Positions 25,035 to 54,461 of a DNA stretch of 64,000 bases are shown here, piece after piece; position 1 is the first letter of the stretch, and each line of letters starts with the position of its first letter. This stretch comes from Whitmania pigra (lineage: Eukaryota > Annelida > Clitellata > Hirudinida > Haemopidae): positions 395,001-459,000 of the forward strand of contig JAJTWR010000248.1 of the NCBI GenBank assembly GCA_021613335.1, written 5' to 3'. Made by a program: the position numbers and the translations under genes. The notes beneath the pieces were generated by a model. It was not told the DNA's origin. It made no database searches and was given only the letters and a program-made list of their open reading frames with translations.

Positions 25035-25538
25035 TTAGATGCTGTCAGGCAAGACGGATTTTCTCGTCGAGTTCCGAACATCTGATGTTATTTCATTGTT
25101 ATAGACGGTGTCAGTACGCGATTCGTTAGCTTGAGATGAACGGTAGTCATTGGTAGACGAGGTTAGCGTTCCATCCGGAGGAGGTAAGATTGGAGGATTT
25201 TCATTGTAATCCGAACGCATGATATTCCTTGCGATGAGGATGATATTCAGTATCGAGGAAAGTGCAAAGACCACTCCGAGGCCTATAGTACAAGACCGGT
25301 AATATTGGCAAGGTTCGTGTGGTGCCTGTTTGGTTGCATAAATCTGGGTGATTACAGTAGTTGGTTTTGTAGTCGTCGTCGTCTTAGCAGTAGTAGTAGT
25401 AGTAGTTATCGGACGCGTCGTCTTGGAAGTAGTTGCGGTTGCTGCAGTTGTCGCCGTATAAGATGTTTCAGAAAGGGAAAACCGAACAAATGAGGATAGC
25501 AGAAACGCGACCAAAATATAAATGCACTTTAAATCCAT
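25035..25538 (-). CDS. Orphan mucin-like single-pass membrane protein, single exon, 167 aa
   Basis: Intact ATG-to-stop frame with a clear topogenic layout. A signal peptide occupies about residues 1-23. A Thr/Lys-rich stalk (about 27-68, long runs of Thr) is likely to be heavily O-glycosylated. A short Cys-containing neck holds C77 and C83. A transmembrane helix spans about 84-103, followed by a polar tail of about 63 residues with a PPILPPP stretch and several Ser/Thr/Tyr. This suggests a type I surface or secretory-pathway protein. I do not recognise a family. It could be the first exon of a spliced gene, but it ends in its own stop codon. It sits between ARSB and the transposon nest with no close neighbour. 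The Thr run is partly a trinucleotide repeat, yet signal, stalk, helix and tail in one frame argue for a real gene. Confidence 0.65.
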   Translation of the reverse strand: MDLKCIYILVAFLLSSFVRFSLSETSYTATTAATATTSKTTRPITTTTTTAKTTTTTKPTTVITQIYATKQAPHEPCQYYRSCTIGLGVVFALSSILNIILIARNIMRSDYNENPPILPPPDGTLTSSTNDYRSSQANESRTDTVYNNEITSDVRNSTRKSVLPDSI

Positions 25539-26099
25539 CTTTGAAGTAAGTTGAAATTTACAATTTTAACGCCGGTCAACAAGCTGTTTACGAGTCCGTC
25601 ACAAAATAAATATGGGTCTTAAAAAAAGCAATTTCTTGACAATATGTAAACATCTTCCAGTGTTCAAAACAGTTAGAATACATAAAATTGTGCGCCTTTT
25701 ACCAGGCGATTATATTTATACATTGATAGGGCACATATTCTACAGTTGGTATTTTTAGTGAAACGTAAAATTTTGGCTAAGTTGTCTCGTACGTATAGAA
25801 TAGACACCAAATATGTAGCTATTTCATTTGTAAATGTGAAAATGTTGTCAAAATGCAAACCTACTCAAAAAAACATTATCTTATATTAATAGCAGAAGCA
25901 TTTCTTATCATTTTTTTTATTTGTCGTGATGTTTTATTATTATGGCGTTCCTAGGCACTAAATGACTAACTAAATGATTGTATCTGAAACCCTTTGAGCT
26001 TGTGTAGATCATTTCTACATTTCAGTTGCTGTTTTGTTTATGCTTGGTGATTAATCAATCACACAAACAAATCCCTTTACAACTAAGGCAGAATTTATC
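25539..26099. other. Upstream region of the mucin-like gene
   Basis: AT-rich; no recognised element. Confidence 0.4.
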
Positions 26100-26275
26100 C
26101 AGGACAGAGGACCGATTTAAATCGCGATTTCGGCAAGGTTACGATTCGATTTGAACATTGTGGTATTCGATTTTGGCCTCCGCGATTTTGATTTTATTCG
26201 ATTTGCATTTTCTGCGATTCGATTTGAAAAGTAAATCGCAAATAGCGCTAGCACGCTTGTCTAATATTGCGCTGC
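26100..26275. repeat. CGATT-rich iterated segment, possible end of an old hAT element
   Basis: Repeated CGATTT/ATCGCGATT/ATTCGATTTG motifs fill this stretch. A weaker, related set (GAATCGCAATTTTCGA, GTCGAATCGAATG) lies at about 30878-30910 in opposite orientation. This type of subterminal repeat is common in hAT MITEs. The pair may mark the outer limits of one old element that now contains the Tc1 and hAT insertions. Confidence 0.3.
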
Positions 26276-27161
26276 AAAAAAACCTGTCTTCTGTCGTTTA
26301 CATAGATCGTAGGATCTATGATCGCCCAATGAATTATTATTTATAAAGATGGTTATAGATTTAAGAATTCTATATCTTTGGCGTGCGTCTCGTCATGTAA
26401 ACATTGTTATAGCCATTTAAATATGTCTGAGTTCGAGGACGTACCGAAGGCAAAATATTGGGGGGCATAAAGGACAGTTTTCTCTCACCTCAAAAAAATG
26501 TTTTCATAATATTTTGTCAATATTTATTGTTCGCTAACAGCAACTATTATGACCAACTCAAAACTTTGGTAACATTTAACAGCACAAGAGTCATGGCACA
26601 TTAAAATATGTGTGAAATGTCTCCCAAATATTAAACAAAATCTATCTTTTACACAAAAATACTTCTTCACTAGTAGTTGCTGGTTGGTTGTTGATTGTGA
26701 AAATGTAAGATAAAATGTAAGAAAATAAGCTATAGCGCGTCTTTTGTACAAAAATTAATAAATGATTTTACAATTTTACACTGTCTTATTTTCGGGGAAA
26801 CTCGGTAGCAATTAAAGAAATTTGTCGACTCTCAAAAGGTTAAAAACATATCTTCGACCTACGATGCTGAATGACCGATCGAATGGGCTAGCTTTTATGA
26901 GCATAAACCAAGATATTGAAATTCCAGCAGAGACAATAGTTGACAATTTTGGTAGATTAGGTTCACATCGTCTTGCATTTTTATAAAACATTTACTTTGA
27001 ATAAATTTTAATGATTAAAAACTAAAATAATTTGTGTAATACAATTTTGTAATGCTTCAAATACAATAAAAGCAGCATGACTGTGAAATATAGTTTCAGC
27101 AAAGACCCCTTCCTTCTTGTCCGCATTAGTCCGCACAATGAATAATATCAAACATCAAACT
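26276..27161. other. AT-rich DNA inside the transposon nest
   Basis: No transposase similarity found. It probably belongs to the old element whose outer end may be the CGATT-rich stretch at 26.1 kb. Confidence 0.3.
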
Positions 27162-27163
27162 TA

Positions 27164-28745
27164 CAGTGCTAGAAAAAATGTTACGACAGTCCCCATTTTT
27201 TGTAATAACTTAAGTTTAAATTATCGTACGAAACTCAAATTTAGAAGAACTCTGTAATATACTTAAAGAACATAACTCGTATATTTTTTTTCACTTTGAT
27301 CAAGAATTAAGCGCAAATTCCTCAAAAATCCATTTTTTTGCATAGAAATATTGTTACGACAGGTTACAAATAAACTCATGAATTTCAGTATTTTGGCAAA
27401 AATTTTTATTTAAAACTAAATGAAATAATGTTTCAATAAGATGTCATTCCTCCTTTTTTAGAAATAACATCTATGCACTTCTTTTTCATGGAGAAAATCA
27501 GTGTTTTGATGATGTTTTCATCCAATTTCTCCAGGCGCTCCAAATCGCTTCTTTAAATTCATTTTCTGTGTTATATTGTTGTCCATTGCCATAAACTGAT
27601 CTTGAAAGAAGGCCCCAGACATTTTCTATCGGATTCAAGCAGGGTGAACACGCCGGCCAGTCCATCACTTGAATGTTGGACTCCTGGAAATATGCTCTGG
27701 TTGCCTTGGAAACATGACTAGGAGCATTAGCTTGCTGAAATTCATGTTGTTTTGCTTCAGCAAAAGGAAGGAGATGATTCTTGAGCATTTAGATGTACTT
27801 CTGAGAGTCCTGCCTCCCTTTCAAAATCATCAGTTCAGTCCTCCCAAATGCTGAAATTCCTCCCCAGACCATCGCAGAGCCTCCTCCGTGTTTTCTGCTA
27901 TAACAAACCTCTCTTTCTTTTCTGAGATCATGCCAGTAGTATTTACAGCCGTCTGGCCCATCAAGGTTAAATTTTTTTTTTCTTCTGTGAAAATTACGCG
28001 TTCCCATCTTTCGTTGTAGCTGACCCTCTCTTTAGCCCAGAAGAGGCGTTTTTTCTTGTGATGGACTTTCAACGCTGGAGCTCGCTTTCGCATTTCGTAT
28101 CTCTGCTGTCCACTTGAATTAAGATAATTGCAGACTGTCCTAACATGGACATCCAAATCCATCTTATCTTTTAGCTGTTTACACGAATATTCTCCTTGTG
28201 AAGCCTCCCTGATGAGGCGTCTCTGAATCTGATTCGAGAGTTTTTTCGGCTCATCCGCCCTTGTACTTCTTCCCATATGAGTCTGGATCATCCAAAAAAC
28301 ATTTGATGACAGTTCTTGACCTATTCAACTCAATTGCAATCTTTTTTATTGAATAGTTTGCCTTTCCCAAGGCTTTAACTTGTCCTCTTTCTCCTTCTGT
28401 CAAACCTGCTTTCTTTCCCGTGATGAAATGAATGTAAAAGGAAGTTTTGAATTTCACACTCCTTTACATAGCCTTCTTAATGACAATTTAATGTTTGATC
28501 CTTCTAACGAGACTTTGAAATTGATGAAACGAGTCCAAACCGGAAACTGGCGTAATAATATTTCCAGGCCAAAAATGGTTCATTTGCATAATTTACGGGA
28601 ACCATTAACCCATATGAAAGGAAATTTTGCACGATGCTTACAAATGGTGTTTTACGTAATTGCTGAAAATTTCATCAAGATATGTTAATTTGTAAGGAAA
28701 TTATCCATAAAAAGTGGGCATGTCGTAACAATATTTCTAGCACTG
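27164..28745 (-). mobile_element. Tc1-type DNA transposon with inverted repeats and TA target site
   Basis: Terminal inverted repeats start CAGTGCTAGAAA and continue to TGTTACGACA on both ends (27164-27188 and the complement of 28721-28745), flanked by TA (27162-27163, 28746-28747). A related direct copy of the inner motif (GAAATATTGTTACGACAG) lies at about 27345-27362, giving an IR/DR-like left end. The element is about 1.58 kb, normal for Tc1, and carries the transposase relic described separately. The near-identical termini suggest it is younger than the Tc1 relic at 1.2 kb. Confidence 0.88.
27498..28457 (-). pseudogene. Tc1 transposase, frameshifted and catalytically dead
   Basis: Reads in three overlapping frames. 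The N-terminal helix-turn-helix part (28457-28260) reads GLTEGERGQVKALGKANYS. The middle part (28272-27975) contains RLIREASQGEYSCKQL. The C-terminal part (about 27990-27498) contains GGGSAMVWGGISAFG and SPCLNPIENVWG. An in-frame stop follows QKYI near 27789. The motif that normally carries the first catalytic Asp reads FTEEKK, and the second reads QQANAPSHVS with Ala in place of Asp, while the third residue (Glu of NPIENVWG) is kept. Two lost catalytic residues plus frameshifts mean this copy cannot code for an active enzyme. Confidence 0.88.
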
Positions 28746-28800
28746 TAGTTTGGTTGCACAAAGTTCAGACCACAGTTGCTACTTCGAGTTCACTCTAGTC

Positions 28801-29713
28801 CAGGGGTGCACAACCTTTTTTAGCCTGAGGGCCAAAATTACTTAGTCCCTGGGTGCCAGGGGCCGCATCAGCGTGCACATAGATCACACAATAAAACAAC
28901 TCAAAGAATGCAAGTTTTTAATGAATGTCATAAAAAAATAACGTTATTTAAACATGTATGAATAACTAAATGTAAAAAAACTCAAAGAATGCAAGTTTTT
29001 TATAAATGTCATAACAAAAAAAATAACGTTATTTAAAAATGTATGAATAACTAAATGTTAGTATTTTAATGAGAAGGTTGAGCCTGAATGGTTGCAACAA
29101 CATTGTCAATATTGGGTTCGAGTTCTGTTGTTGCAAGCCTCAAAATCGAACAAAGATTATCATCAGTCAAAGATGATCTCAGTTTATTTTTATTTGTGTT
29201 CATGACTGAAAACGTTTGTTCACACACGTATGTGCTGCCAAATTCAGACAAGATTCGGCAAGCCAAATCTTTGACCTCTCCATATTTAACTGAACTTAGA
29301 CTTCCATAAAAAGTTAAAATGGAGTTATGCTGAAACGCAGACTTTAATTCTGGTGAACATTGAAGATCAATGACTTCTAACTGACATTGCTCAGGTACGG
29401 ATTCTACAGCACAAGAGAAAGGGTCACAGATGAAGTTGAATAAATCCTTATGCTCCCTGAATGCATCAAAACGTTCATTAAATTCCTTTAGTAACGTTTC
29501 ACAACTGTCGTGGTATTTATTGAAGTCACACTGGTATTCCTTCTGAAAAGCTGAACAAATAGGATGTGCGAACAGTACTATTAAAAAGAGATGGGCGGGT
29601 GCATCGATTTAAAATTCTGTTAGGGCCGCAAATAGCCAAAATGGACTAGTTGTCTGGGGGCCTCATCAAACGGGCCGGTGGGCCGCATGCGGCCCGCGGG
29701 TTGTGCACCTCTG
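28801..29713 (-). mobile_element. Deleted hAT element with perfect 8-bp target duplication
   Basis: Ends are CAGGGGTGCACAACC (28801) and GGTTGTGCACCTCTG (to 29713), with GC-rich subterminal stretches typical of this hAT group (GGGCCGCATGCGGCCC near the right end). The 8-bp CTCTAGTC is present exactly on both sides (28793-28800, 29714-29721). The minus strand carries about 165 open codons from roughly 29560 to 29066 without a start: the hAT C-terminal dimerisation region, including CEQTFSVMNTNKNKLRSSLT and LRLATTELEPNID. The N-terminal two thirds of the transposase are missing, so it is non-autonomous. Confidence 0.9.
29066..29560 (-). pseudogene. hAT transposase C-terminal fragment inside the 28.8-29.7 kb element
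   Basis: Open frame of about 165 codons lacking a start codon. It begins near QKEYQCDFNKYH and passes EFNERFDAFREHKDLFNF into the dimerisation block ILSEFGSTYVCEQTFS, ending at a stop at 29066. The similarity is to the ZBED/EPM2AIP1-type branch of hAT proteins. The reading frame is intact, so the deletion is either recent or the fragment is only slightly decayed. Confidence 0.8.
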
Positions 29714-29724
29714 CTCTAGTCGTT

Positions 29725-29856
29725 AAAATGATACACTATCACACTAAGCAACATGACAATAAAACTATCACCGCAAGCATCTTACAATCGGCCCGACGCG
29801 ACATTGTGCGTGATATTATTGCCGAAAAATTGCCTCTTGTAAGCTTTAACCCGTAA
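29725..29856 (+). pseudogene. Fragment resembling the N-terminal part of a BED/hAT transposase
   Basis: The plus strand reads IHYHTKQHDNKTITASI then ARRDIVRDIIAEKLPLVSF before a stop. The pattern (hydrophobics around DI..IIAE.LP..SF) is like the segment after the BED finger in ZBED-type hAT proteins. It begins right after the target duplication of the 28.8-kb element, so it is probably part of an older element into which the younger one jumped. Confidence 0.35.
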
Positions 29857-30066
29857 ATCAGTTGCACTAAAAAAAAGCATATTGGTTAAGGACAATGTTT
29901 TTTCAAAAAATATTTTTTTAAATATTAAATTCTCAGTGTCATAGGCGTCCCCTGGCAAAGACGTCGCGACCCACAGGTTGAAAACCGCTGCCTTGAGGGG
30001 TATAGGTTCCAGTATTTGTCCCCCCCTTTTCCATATTGTGCTTCTGCTTTAACCCGTAAATCAGTT
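29843..30066. mobile_element. Solitary hAT end bracketed by a 22-bp direct repeat
   Basis: The same 22 bp (gctttaacccgtaaatcagttg) occurs at 29843-29864 and 30045-30066. Between the copies, 29963-29990 reads GTCGCGACCCACAGGTTGAAAACCGCTG, the inward-reading terminus of a well-known hAT end type (given here in full only as positions; key core CGACCCACAGGTTG). I found no opposite terminus. A truncated insertion, or local duplication of the host segment, would explain it. Confidence 0.5.
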
Positions 30067-31226
30067 GAGTCAGTGAAATAAAAGACAAAAAATATTAAAT
30101 TAGCTTTTTAATATAAAAATTACAAAATATATGTTTGATAAGTTCATTTATTGCTTCAAATTTATTGAACAGATATTTAATAAAAATGAATTCAATGCTT
30201 ATATGCAATCTTTACGAGCACAAGCAAACAACAATATAACTATATTAAATGGAAGGATTAATTGTTAAATAAACAATTGTGAAAAATAAAATCATTATCG
30301 ATGGACTAAGAAAGTTGGTTAGTCATTAATATTACTAATTATAATTACAACACAGTTATATTAAGTTGCCATGATTAGCAAACCATGTTGAGTAAAAAAT
30401 CATACTGCAGTGAGTAAAAGCTACGAGGTACAAAAGCTTACTTTTAGCAATTTTACAATTCTATAATTTGCAATCCGTCTCATGATACAAAAGGTGGAAT
30501 GCTGTGAAATGAGGCATGTTCGGGGCATGTCACGCAACAAGTGAAGAAGACACCAGCTGTCAAAACCACAATCTGCGACCAATTTTTGGTCGGATGTCGA
30601 ACCGTCAGTTACTGGTCCTCGACACGATGGATGCGATGACAAAACAAACGGAAAAGATGTCGGGCGGTAAAAAGCGCATCACGCTCGGAGAAGGCTTCTG
30701 AAGAGAGCAAAAAATGATGTAACAAAATGATCACAGTCGGGAAAGCATTGCAGACAAAACAAGCATCTAGATGAAATTGATATTCAAATGCGATAGCTTT
30801 AACCATCATCATCGTTTCTGGCCAGTAAAAATTCTTGCATACAGTTGAGAATGGGAGATATGTGTACTTGTGCGGATATGAATCGCAATTTTCGAGGGTC
30901 GAATCGAATGTAAATCAACCGAGGTGACAAACACAAAAAAGGCTAGCTGGCTTGATCGACGTCTACAAATTGAAGGTAATCGTAAATTGGACGAAGCGAT
31001 AACCGAGGTCCGACGAGATGAAAGTGTTAAACTGTAAATCAACATTTCGGAATGTCATGAAAAGAAACTCAGCCTGCCTGTAATCACGTCTGCTTGTCAA
31101 AGTACCTGGATATGATTTGAAAATTTCAAGTTCAAGAAAATCAACAGCGAATATGAAAACATATTCAAGAAATGCAATTATCAATCAAGGGAGGGCATCC
31201 ATTTAGTTCAAATTCTCAGAAAATCT
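30067..31226. other. Intergenic DNA to the right of the transposon nest
   Basis: Contains a GAATCGCAATTTTCGA stretch near 30878 possibly related to 26.1 kb. Frames at 30421-30700 show no family match. Confidence 0.4.
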
Positions 31227-31823
31227 TCAGTGATTGTGATCATGATTGGACGGTGCGTCACCGCCGTCTTTCTTCACGCTGGAACTCGGTTCATCGTCTT
31301 TTGGCAGATTAAGGTCTGCCATGGTGCGGCCAGAAGCAGACTCGCCCGACTCTGGCAGGTCGTGTCGGTGGCCCTCGTGCCCTTCCTGGTGGCCTGTCTC
31401 GTTGACATTTTCCTTTCCGCTGGTCGCATTGATGCCCTGGATTATCGGGGAGATGACAAAGGCAAAGAGGATGACCAACATGAAGGATAGGACGATCAAG
31501 GGAACAATGACAGATATGATGTAGTACTTGTAGTCTCCAGGTCCCTTGACTGCCTGGCTGGAATCGAATTCAAATATGCGGCTCCTCTTGCGTTGTGAGG
31601 CCAAACGTTTCCTCTCTTCCATAAGACTCGCCAGTTTTTCGCTTGTCTTTGACGTCGACGGCAGATTTTCTTGGTCCCTTATATCTGGACTCTTTAAACC
31701 GTCTCCGACGAGTTCCATGTCAATTTCTTCGTGGAAGACACTGGCTTTCATATCCGACCTTTGAGATTCTTGCAAAAGAGGAGTAAACAATTCAACGTTC
31801 TGTTGTTTCTTCGATTTGAACAT
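31227..31823 (-). CDS. Orphan single-pass membrane protein with His/Glu-rich C-terminal tail, 198 aa
   Basis: The frame stays open upstream to a GTG at 31934, but the first ATG is at 31823 and a pyrimidine-rich, AG-ending stretch just before it looks like a splice acceptor or UTR, so I start there. Residues 1-97 are polar with a basic patch (EERKRLASQRKRSR, about 69-82). A strong hydrophobic helix spans about 101-128. The C-terminal 70 residues are acidic and His-rich, with GHQEGHEGHRHD and a final NHDHNH, plus Asn-linked glycosylation sequons (NAT, NET). Positive residues before the helix suggest a type II orientation with the His-rich tail outside or lumenal. No family recognised; metal binding by the His clusters is only a guess. 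It diverges from CCNDBP1 with 446 bp between start codons, so they may share a promoter. Confidence 0.65.
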   Translation of the reverse strand: MFKSKKQQNVELFTPLLQESQRSDMKASVFHEEIDMELVGDGLKSPDIRDQENLPSTSKTSEKLASLMEERKRLASQRKRSRIFEFDSSQAVKGPGDYKYYIISVIVPLIVLSFMLVILFAFVISPIIQGINATSGKENVNETGHQEGHEGHRHDLPESGESASGRTMADLNLPKDDEPSSSVKKDGGDAPSNHDHNH

Positions 31824-32269
31824 ATTGGAGCTTGATGGTAGATTATAAAAAAAATTAAGCAAATGCTTCGTATTAATTAAATGAAAGCTTAGAACTTGAG
31901 GCTGAAAGTGCAATGAACTGGTACTTCCGACCACCTTTGTTTACCAGGTAAACTTAAAAATGTCGCCTGGGTAATTTTGGTAAGTCATTAATTTATTTTT
32001 TATGTGAAATAAGATTTTTACAATGACTGGAAAACTTTTAACAAGTATTCGGGTTTTAAGCGTAATTGATATAATTTTTAAAACTAAATTTAAATTGTGA
32101 CTTTATGATATTTAATTAATTACATTAAATAAGTTAACTATTATAATGTTAACAACTTTTATTATAAACATATTACATTTACTAAATGTTAACTGAAGTT
32201 AACATTACATTTCATTATTTTGTGTTACATTAAATTTCATGTTTTTACTCCAAATATCGCTCACACACG
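31824..32269. promoter_or_regulatory. Divergent intergenic region between the 31.2-kb membrane-protein gene and CCNDBP1
   Basis: The two start codons face away from each other across 446 bp, which must hold both 5' UTRs and both promoters unless an upstream exon has been missed. The stretch is AT-rich apart from a moderate patch near 31930-31975. I see no clear TATA or initiator element. Confidence 0.4.
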
Positions 32270-33272
32270 ATGGCCGATAAATCTCTTGTTGAATTGTTCA
32301 ATACATTTTCAGAGTCATTAAAAGTTCTTAAAAATCAAACAACAGGTGAGGTACAAACAAATCTGGGGCGCAATTAAAAAAAAATTAATACTTAAGAAAT
32401 ATAGTTTAATATAGTTTAATTATAATTCAGCAGGTTTTCTTTTATAGTAAAATGGTTTTATTTATATAACTCATTTTAGCTGGTGAGGATGTAGGTACGC
32501 CTGCGGATTTGCCGGCACTGTGGAATCATATAGGTAAACATTGGAACATTATCAAATAATTAATCTAACTTCGGAAAGTTGTAAATAAGATTTCAAATCA
32601 CGTCAGACAATTGCATGAAGTATGTTTCACAACAGTCGACCAAACTGAGTTTGGCTTGTGAGAAGCCACCATTCCCAACATGTGAGGTAAGAAATTAAAA
32701 TGTTATAATCAATTAAAAGCAAATCATTCGGATTAACATAAATAAAATTAATAAACATACTTAACGAAATCATAGCAATGGCATTTTACTTTAAAACTGA
32801 TAATTTAAAGCCACTTTCAAAGCTGAGATTCACAAGCATTTATTACACATAATGTCTATTTTGACCAAATGCAATGTTAACTAACTAATTAAGTTATTAT
32901 CATTTACTGATTATGACTTAACTGCTAAATAGTATTGTGTCCTATGCAAAAGAATTTCAACCATCACTTAAACTCTGAATCACCACATCCTCTTCTGTTG
33001 TCAGGAAATACGACCAGTGCTGCGCAACATTGAGACTGCATCCGTAAATCTGGTTTCGGCCTGTCTCGGTCTCTCCATCTCGGTCCACGGTTCGACTCTG
33101 AAGTCCATCCTGGTGGTGAGCATCAACTCCGTCATCGGGAACCTCGTCGAGTTGCTTGGAAACCTTTCCGAGAGCTGCTCCAAAAAGTGGGAAGATCTGC
33201 TTTAGCTTGTTTCTTGTTAATCGTTTTGTTATGGTTACTATATAACTATAAGTTGCTTGTAATTGCTAGATG

Positions 33273-33331
<59 letters not shown>

Positions 33332-35304
33332 GTTGTTGTTGTGGTGCCTCAGCGATTTACTATTTTTATTGTTAGTGTTTATTCTGTAGTCCTTATAACT
33401 CAACTACTACATGTTAACATTGTTATTACAATTTAATAATATCGTTGTCAATCAGCATCTAAATATAAATTTTTGGAAATTCTAGGAGGAATAAATATCT
33501 TCAGTCGACAGGACACGTGTGGGACGTCACAGACAAGTTCTCGTCTCTTCCAAAAAGTGCGTAGAGTCGTCACCAATATCATCATCATTGTTATCATTAT
33601 CATTGTTATCATTATCATTGTTATCATTATCATTGTTATCATCATCATTGTTATCATCATCATTGTTATCATTATCATTGTTATCATTATCATTGTTATC
33701 ATCATCATTGTTATCATTATCATTATCATTGTTATCATCAACGCCTCATTCTTATTAAGTCATATTATGCAGTCATATGCCTCTAACATAATTTTATGTT
33801 ATTTTAACGTGCCATTAATGCATTTGATGTTGGATTTTTAATATTTGTTTCAATTATTTACTAATATGTATCATTATTATCATTGTAATTAATCAACTTC
33901 TAATCAACTCATCAATACATTTATTTTGTGCTGATGCGATCGTCGACACTCGAATTTATTATTCAGACAACAAAGAGGCCGTGTTGATGAAATTGAAGGA
34001 AGTGTCCCAACTGCTGCAGGATGCACACGAGGAATTTGATGAGGTTCTTAACATGCGATGTTTCCTGCTTTACTGTTGTAACATTGTTAAACAATAATAA
34101 CAACGTTGTCAGTAATAATATTAATAATATCGATGATAATACCAATAATAATTATTGCAGGCGATCAAGGAGAGCACTGAAGATAGCAGAGGAAAGGAGT
34201 ATGACGTACTCGATGAACTCAATGACGAAGCAGACGACTTTTCTTTCAGGTGGAAGACCGTAGAATTGGACATGGTGAGGAAATCATGTTTAATTATTCA
34301 AATGTAAGCTGTTGAATATGCATATAATTAATTATTGTAATGCTGGAATGTTCGATTAAATATAAGCTGTTGAATATGTATATAATCAAGTATTGTAATG
34401 CTAGAATGTTCATTTAATAAAAACTTTTAGCTTGTGCTCTGTTTGGAAGTCAGCAACTTGCTATGTTTTTGCTCATGGTTGTAAATTTCATATATTTTGA
34501 GTGCAAATGTCATTTGATTTAATTATTTAACATTGACACAATTTGCCTAATTAATCCATTCCTTCCATGCGAACCTCGGATCGAACCACTCCAGGCTACG
34601 AGTGCTCTTGGCATCATAAAAACCTCTCGAGTCTGCCTCTCCAAAATCAGCAAAGCCATTGAACACAACGCTTCGGTCGAGCCGACCCCCACGTCGGACG
34701 TTCGGGGTCTTTCCACCGACATGGAGGAACTTCTGGCCAGACTGTCCATCTCTGATGACAAAAAACCAATGGCAGACGAATCCGATTGCTGCTCATTGAA
34801 TTTCTCGAGCCCGGTTAACCAGTTGGACGTGGTGCTGTCCGTTGCCCTGAGGATCAGCCCTGCAGTGGACGACCTCATTTCATCCCTCTACCCTCCGATC
34901 GTGGAAGTGGAAACAGCCCAGAATAATGTTAGCATCTATTGGGGAATTTGCTGAGTGTTGAGTTTAATTATCATAATTTATTCAATTTACAATAAATTCC
35001 ATCGAACAGGTGAACAAGCTCAACCAGCTACTGAGGGATTTTCTTCAAGTAGCCAAGTAGGTTAACCAATAATAATTAATAATAATAAATCTATTTCTTA
35101 CAAGAGTTAGTTATAAATCATGTATCATTTTATTAAGTAACATACCAATTACTTATTCATAAACTCTATGAATATTTTCCAATCAGATCATCTCACTATG
35201 TCGTGCCATCGATAGATGATGCCTGGTTGTGCTTCCTCTCCAATGCCCTCGACCACAATGTCCTCAAAACCCTCAAATCCCTTGACAGCTTCAACCAGCA
35301 GTGA
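32270..35304 (+). CDS. CCNDBP1: Cyclin-D1-binding protein 1 (GCIP/DIP1), complete, 10 exons
   Basis: Orthologue of the helical cyclin-D/Grap2-interacting protein, a regulator of cell-cycle and HLH-type transcription. Coding exons: 32270-32345, 32480-32533, 32607-32686, 33005-33186, 33486-33556, 33967-34043, 34161-34274, 34595-34927, 35010-35056, 35187-35304. All phases agree and give about 383 aa, against 360 in human. Family signatures seen: TKLSLACEKPPFP in exon 3, LLQDAHEEFDE (about residues 170-180), PAVDDLISSLYPP (307-319) and SIDDAWLCFLSNALDH near the C terminus. The first ATG follows a stop-rich AT leader. AATAAA at 35317-35322 lies only 13 nt past the stop, so the 3' UTR may be very short or a later signal is used. 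It is head-to-head with the membrane-protein gene at 31.2-31.8 kb and tail-to-tail with TBC1D32. Exon 5 is the shakiest exon: both donors are weak (gtggga, gtgcgt). Confidence 0.93.
33273..33345. repeat. (TTA)n microsatellite in CCNDBP1 intron 4
   Basis: TTA run followed by a short TTG run. Confidence 0.9.
33578..33740. repeat. 15-bp minisatellite in CCNDBP1 intron 5
   Basis: About ten copies of TTATCATTATCATTG with CATCATCATTG variants. Confidence 0.9.
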
Positions 35305-35690
35305 TTTTGTCATCAGAATAAACATTTCTTTCAACAATTTACACCTGACATTTAATTCAGTAATTTACATCTGAAGACGAGTACCCCAAGGTTGTCGTGC
35401 TCAGGGACATGTGCTTGTAGCTTTAACCACAAAAATTGTTGATAATGTTTCTGTGTTGATATAGAGATTTATTCAAAACAACACTCATAAATATTAAATA
35501 TGGGAATACCCAAAATATCAGCAAATGAGAAATGTGATTGCATGAATAAGTTATGCTAAACAGAATATTATGCATAAATAAGCAAGTGAAGTGCTAAAGT
35601 TTTGACGGATCGACCATTGCACAAAAAGAGTAAACGATGTTGATTTCACATTGCAAGAGTCCAAAACGTTTGGATATTGGCGACCTCAGG

Positions 35691-54461
<18,771 letters not shown>

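Noticed and set aside
31824..31934. N-terminal extension of the 31.2-kb membrane protein
   Set aside because: It begins with GTG, has no ATG, and contains an acceptor-like pyrimidine tract just before the ATG at 31823.
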